Shown here in pieces: positions 60,540 to 64,000 of a stretch of DNA of 64,000 nucleotides. The notes under the pieces are model-generated. The model was not told the origin of the DNA. It saw nothing but the letters and a program-made list of their open reading frames with translations, and made no database searches. This DNA is from an uncultured Acetatifactor sp. GTDB taxonomy: Bacteria > Bacillota > Clostridia > Lachnospirales > Lachnospiraceae. How positions within the stretch are numbered: the first letter of the stretch is position 1; each line of letters starts with the position of its first letter. The position numbers were made by a program, and so were the translations under genes. The stretch lies in assembly GCA_944384205.1 (NCBI GenBank), contig CALWSL010000011.1:49242-113241 (forward strand). The letters are read 5' to 3'.

Positions 60540-62813
60540 ATGAAAAGCAAGGGAATTGCAGTTATTTTGTTACTGTGCATGCTTTTGAGCGCCTGCGGCA
60601 GTTCGCAGCAGACTGGAGAAAGTACAGACACCGATAGTGCCGAGGAGTCCGTGTCCGCTTCTGTGACTTCCGCAACGGATGAGGTAGAGGAGATTGTTTG
60701 GAAAGATATTCCGGATGTGGATGAGGCGTTGCAGGAATATCTGCCGGAGAATGGAAGTTATAAGGAAATTTTGTGGGATATGGCGGGAGATACCGTATAC
60801 CGCTTTGTGAGGCTGCTGGCAGAGGAGGGATGGACAGAAGGATATTGCCTGCAAAAGCTTGTCAATCCTTATGAGAAATGGGAGTGTCAGGCGGTGGGAT
60901 TGACAGATTGGATAGAGGGTGTGCAATGCTATGTAGAAGAGGCATCCCTCACCAAGGATGGAAATTTACAGTTGTTGCTTTCTGACACAGAGCGTGAGAA
61001 CTTTTATTGGGCAGAATGGACAGAAGAAGGACCATATACGGTTCTGCCGACCAAAATAGAAGGTTCTCTTTTGAATGCTGATTTTTTATCATCCAATGGT
61101 AAGAAGTGGTATATAGACAGTGACAGGTGCTCCTATTTGTATCTCAATTCGGAATTTCAGTTTTACGATGCAGATTTTACTTCTAAAACGTATGGAAGTC
61201 AGGATATGCGGGGAATGTTTTATCAGGTCACACAGACGAATGATGGAACCTATGTATGCGGAAATGATATGGGATATCGATTTACAATCTGGGATGCGGA
61301 GACGGGGGCAACGGTATTTTCTGCAAAGGAAGCCGGTGCGATGGAGTCAGAGGGCAGGGTGATATTTGCTTCCTCAGAGGAGGTGTATCTATGTAATACG
61401 TCTTCTCTTTTGCGATTTTCACTCAAAGATGGTTCGAGGGAAATACTACAGGGATTTGAAAACGAAGGGTATCTTCTCAGCTATGTGTATGCAGGGACGA
61501 TCAGGGATGATGGTACAGTGGTATTGTTGGCAAAATCCAATGCGGAGACAATGCTTTTGGAGATACCGGAAAAACCAGAAATGAATTTAAAGCAGGAACT
61601 GGAATTCGCTATATCCTATACACCATCGCCCTTTTTACGGGAACTGGTGGCAGATTTTAACAGACAGAATACAGAGTACAATGTCACTTTGCGCTTTCCT
61701 GAGGCAGACGAAGACTGGAATGACTTCAGGAGTAGAATAACGGCGGAAATAGGCAGCGGCGGAGGACCGGATATCATAGATGACAATATGTTGGATATTG
61801 GGGAAGCTGTGCGGAAGGGATATCTTAAGGACATGACAGATGCCTGTGTACAGGAAAAGGACAGAATATGGGAAGCTGCATGGGCAACCGGCGAGGTGAA
61901 TGGTAAAAATTACATGATTCCCTACAGTTGTCGTCTTTGGACGCTTGTCAGCAGTGAGGAACTGGTGGGGCGGCAGGAAACATGGAATTTGACACAGTTA
62001 GAACAGTGTCTGAACGATTCCGGATGCAGCGCAGCCTTAGGCGGTATCAATACCGGAGAACTGGAACCGGAAGCTGTTTTTTATTATTTGGGAATTTTCA
62101 GCAAATCGGATTGTGGTCTGATAGACTGGGAGAATGGAATCAGCCATCTGAATGACCAAAATGCAGTGAAGCTGATGGAATTTGTAAAGCAGCATATGGA
62201 TACAGGTGAAATGGAAGAACAGGGAGAACGCATTGCAGAAGGGGAAATTCCGGTTGTTTTGACAGATATCTATGATATTAGTACCTTGCAGCTTGTGGCG
62301 GCTTTGTTTCATGATAAAGAGATATATATCGGATTTCCTGTGGAACAGGGAGAAAAGGGCAGTTTTCTCTCCTGTGACGGGGTGATGGTGAACCAGGCAA
62401 GCCAAAAGGAAGCGGGAATTAATGAATTTGTTTCTTATCTGCTCTCTCCTAAGACGCAACAGAAGATTGCTGCAAAAGCGTGCGAGGGGATGGCAGGAAT
62501 TGGCTTGGCAGTGGACAAGGAAGCGTTGGAATTGTTTTGCGAATATGCTTTGGAAGGGAGATATGTAGATGATTATGTGACGCTGGTCAACACATATAAT
62601 GGTTTTGAATATGAAAGTATGGTACTTATTCGGGAAAGCGTAGAAAAATTCCGCAATGCGTTTGAAAGTGCAGGACCAATGCCGGACACGCAAATGCTTT
62701 ATTCCATTATTGCAGAGGAGGCTCCGGCATATTTTTCAGGTAGCAGGACGGCAGGGGAGGTATGTGATGTTATACACAACAGAGTGCAGTTATATCTGAA
62801 TGAACTGCAGTAA
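60540..62813 (+). CDS. Large lipoprotein: solute-binding (family 1) domain with N-terminal propeller-like extension
   Basis: A 757-residue lipoprotein (lipobox LSAC, Cys near residue 19). After an acidic Ser/Thr linker, residues about 45-370 show repeated short beta motifs with Asp/Gly turns and aromatic residues, compatible with a beta-propeller or similar fold. From about 375 a family-1 extracellular solute-binding domain follows (LRELVADFNRQNTEYNVTL, GGGPDIIDDN, YMIPYSCRLWTLVSSEELV). No permease or ATPase gene is adjacent, so it may serve a distant sugar-type ABC transporter or act as a sensor. The start is ATG 60540, with GGAGG upstream. A small GCCGCC-AAA-GGCGGC hairpin lies just before the RBS. 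Confidence 0.75.
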   Translation: MKSKGIAVILLLCMLLSACGSSQQTGESTDTDSAEESVSASVTSATDEVEEIVWKDIPDVDEALQEYLPENGSYKEILWDMAGDTVYRFVRLLAEEGWTEGYCLQKLVNPYEKWECQAVGLTDWIEGVQCYVEEASLTKDGNLQLLLSDTERENFYWAEWTEEGPYTVLPTKIEGSLLNADFLSSNGKKWYIDSDRCSYLYLNSEFQFYDADFTSKTYGSQDMRGMFYQVTQTNDGTYVCGNDMGYRFTIWDAETGATVFSAKEAGAMESEGRVIFASSEEVYLCNTSSLLRFSLKDGSREILQGFENEGYLLSYVYAGTIRDDGTVVLLAKSNAETMLLEIPEKPEMNLKQELEFAISYTPSPFLRELVADFNRQNTEYNVTLRFPEADEDWNDFRSRITAEIGSGGGPDIIDDNMLDIGEAVRKGYLKDMTDACVQEKDRIWEAAWATGEVNGKNYMIPYSCRLWTLVSSEELVGRQETWNLTQLEQCLNDSGCSAALGGINTGELEPEAVFYYLGIFSKSDCGLIDWENGISHLNDQNAVKLMEFVKQHMDTGEMEEQGERIAEGEIPVVLTDIYDISTLQLVAALFHDKEIYIGFPVEQGEKGSFLSCDGVMVNQASQKEAGINEFVSYLLSPKTQQKIAAKACEGMAGIGLAVDKEALELFCEYALEGRYVDDYVTLVNTYNGFEYESMVLIRESVEKFRNAFESAGPMPDTQMLYSIIAEEAPAYFSGSRTAGEVCDVIHNRVQLYLNELQ

Positions 62814-62921
62814 AAGACAATTGTAAGAGACTTTGGGACTGTAGACTTAGAAGTGTTTGACAATAAATTTCTGTAATGGTAAATTCATTTTGTTAGGAGA
62901 CACCGTTTATTAACCGGAAAC

Positions 62922-63368
62922 GTGCATGAGCCGATTATTGACCGCGCCGACTTTGAAACCGTACAGCGGATTTTGGAAAACGCGCCCGTCAAACGCCCTA
63001 ACGGGGAAATCCACCCTTTGTCGGGCTTGCTTTTCTATAAGGATTGCGGCACAAAAATGCACATCCGCATAGATTACAGGAACGGCGGCAAGCGGCACGT
63101 TGCCTATTGCAGTGAGTACCACAAGGGAAAAGCCAAAATCCCAAAGTGTCATTCCCCGCACATCATTGACACGGACTTGCTCATGCAGACCGATGGGACA
63201 AAGAAACAGCAGAAATGTATCCCGCAAATCATGACGAGCAACCGGCAGTATTCAAGGGAGTACCGGACGCGAAACTTTGAAAAGCAACGGGAGTATGAGC
63301 ATATCAAGGCGTGGGAATACCGGGCAAGGAGAAAGGCGCAGACCGTCGCCGCACAGCCCGCACTGTAA
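62922..63368 (+). pseudogene. Fragment of a large serine recombinase fused to element-derived sequence
   Basis: A 148-codon frame. The first 60 codons (HEPIIDRADFETVQRIL, NGEIHPLSGLLFYKDCGTKM) match the end of the recombinase domain and the zinc beta-ribbon of transposon site-specific recombinases (TnpX/TndX type). The catalytic N-terminal domain is missing, and only part of the ribbon remains. From TSNRQYSREYRTRNF onward the sequence looks like a different element-borne protein, rich in Arg/Lys. No RBS precedes the GTG. It marks the edge of a GC-richer mobile region that continues past the window. Confidence 0.6.
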
Positions 63369-63445
63369 ACAGAATAACCGACAACCGAGAGGGATTTTCC
63401 GACTACGGGAAATCCCTTTTTCGCGCCCGGAGAAAGGAGCCGCCT

Positions 63446-63745
63446 ATGGCAGAACAGAATGGGACGCCCGCCGAGCCCCGGAACCCCGACAGTATCATCA
63501 CGACGCAGAGGAACGGGCAGACTATTGTTGCGGAATTGTTTTTCAACAACAGTGGCACAGAAACATTCCGCGACAAGCTGCTCAAAATGATACTTGCCGA
63601 AAGTTTGTGTCTATCCGCGTCTGACGGTCAAGAGCCGGGGAAAACACCCGAAAAATGCCCCTATTGCGTAACAGGGGCGCAGAAAGGAGCTTGCATGAGA
63701 ACAGGGCTTACCAAACAGGAAAAGACCACCGATATTTGGTTTTAG
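63446..63745 (+). CDS. TnpW-like transposon-encoded small protein
   Basis: A 99-residue frame from ATG 63446 with AAAGGAG upstream. The central part (IVAELFFNNSGTETFRDKLLKMI) resembles TnpW proteins of clostridial mobile elements, in which a short beta strand is followed by a helix with an ETxxDKxxxLI-type pattern. The last 50 residues are unlike TnpW and contain a CPYC pair. The role in transposition is unknown. It belongs with the recombinase fragment and sigma-factor start around it. Confidence 0.5.
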   Translation: MAEQNGTPAEPRNPDSIITTQRNGQTIVAELFFNNSGTETFRDKLLKMILAESLCLSASDGQEPGKTPEKCPYCVTGAQKGACMRTGLTKQEKTTDIWF

Positions 63746-63856
63746 AAAGACCGCTTCTTTTTCCGTCTGACCGCCCCATACAGTGAGGAACGGCGCCGAG
63801 CCGCCAGCGAAGCGGCGAAAGCAGCCGCGAGCAATCTCACGCGAAGTATGGTATAA
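63695..63856 (+). pseudogene. Small element-borne ORF interrupted by an in-frame TAG
   Basis: ATG 63695 has AAAGGAG upstream and is in the same frame as the TnpW-like ORF. It reads TGLTKQEKTTDIWF, then TAG (63743-63745). The frame stays open to 63854-63856 as KDRFFFRLTAPYSEERRRAA and an Ala-rich helix. The continuous protein-like sequence across the TAG suggests a nonsense mutation in a small ICE protein of about 52 residues. Confidence 0.35.
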
Positions 63857-63939
63857 TTTTTTGAAAAAGTTTTGAATTTGATGTAGTATTCGCCGCTAAA
63901 ACCGTAGTATATAGGTAAAGCCAGAAAGGAGGCGGTGAG

Positions 63940-64000
63940 ATGATAGATGATGAAAAAATCATAGACCTGTTTTTTGAGCGTTCCGAGCAAGGCATACGGG
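63940..64000 (+). CDS. Start of a sigma-70-family (ECF-like) sigma factor, cut by the window end
   Basis: ATG 63940 with AAAGGAGG upstream begins IDDEKIIDLFFERSEQGIR, the usual opening of the small sigma-70-family factors found in clostridial genomes and mobile elements (region 2 follows after this). Only 20 codons are in the window. Confidence 0.6.
   Translation, partial: MIDDEKIIDLFFERSEQGIR

Overview
The window looks like a chromosomal segment of a Lachnospiraceae-type clostridium (Bacillota). The supporting features are strong AAGGAGG-type ribosome binding sites, a Bacillus/Clostridium-type glutamine synthetase next to an ANTAR regulator, the LL-diaminopimelate aminotransferase route, an aspS-gatCAB operon under a T-box, a stand-alone IMP cyclohydrolase plus AICAR transformylase instead of fused PurH, and many protein types I recognise mainly from Lachnospiraceae. 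No rRNA, tRNA, CRISPR array or replication origin was seen.

Layout. 1-4.5 kb: the 3' part of a very large cell-surface subtilase with InlB/Listeria-Bacteroides-type repeats, and a one-base-overlapping membrane protein resembling A24 prepilin peptidases. 4.6-7.0 kb: a polar amino acid ABC transporter. 7.1-13.1 kb: a glycosyltransferase, hisC, a methyltransferase, hslO and glutamine-dependent nadE. 13.1-15.1 kb: a decayed small gene and a secreted cell-wall-binding-repeat protein broken by a one-base frameshift. 15.2-19.7 kb: a YdcF-like protein, a membrane-linked MerR regulator with a 19-bp-spacer promoter, a small anchored protein and two glycosyltransferase-type proteins. 19.7-23.9 kb: glnA, ANTAR regulator, dapF and dapL. 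23.9-30.7 kb: a polytopic membrane protein, an ABC-class ATPase (COG3044 type) and potABCD. 31.0-33.0 kb: a small HTH/membrane-protein pair, then decayed remnants of a conjugative element. 33.1-34.1 kb: an Rpn-type nuclease. 34.1-40.0 kb: T-box, aspS, gatC, gatA, gatB and a small lipoprotein. 40.0-49.6 kb: two uncharacterised membrane proteins, guaB, a GGDEF-EAL protein, the two last purine-pathway enzymes and glnS. 49.6-62.8 kb: a mixed housekeeping and regulatory stretch including a MocR regulator, a TetR regulator, an MBOAT/SGNH acyltransferase pair, a uracil permease, an M19 dipeptidase and a large lipoprotein. 62.9-64 kb: the edge of a GC-richer mobile element with a truncated serine recombinase, a TnpW-like ORF and the start of a sigma factor.

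The most interesting observations are two. First, a small family of structured intergenic hairpins ends in GTGTGA/TCACAC. Two 65-bp copies share about 83% identity with compensatory base changes, and the repeat supplies the stop codon of the upstream gene. Second, the T-box leader of the tRNA-dependent transamidation operon has a specifier reading GAAC, so AAC (Asn) and GAA (Glu) overlap. It is followed by two further hairpins, the second a terminator, before aspS. I did not find a clearly new multi-gene defence or metabolic system.
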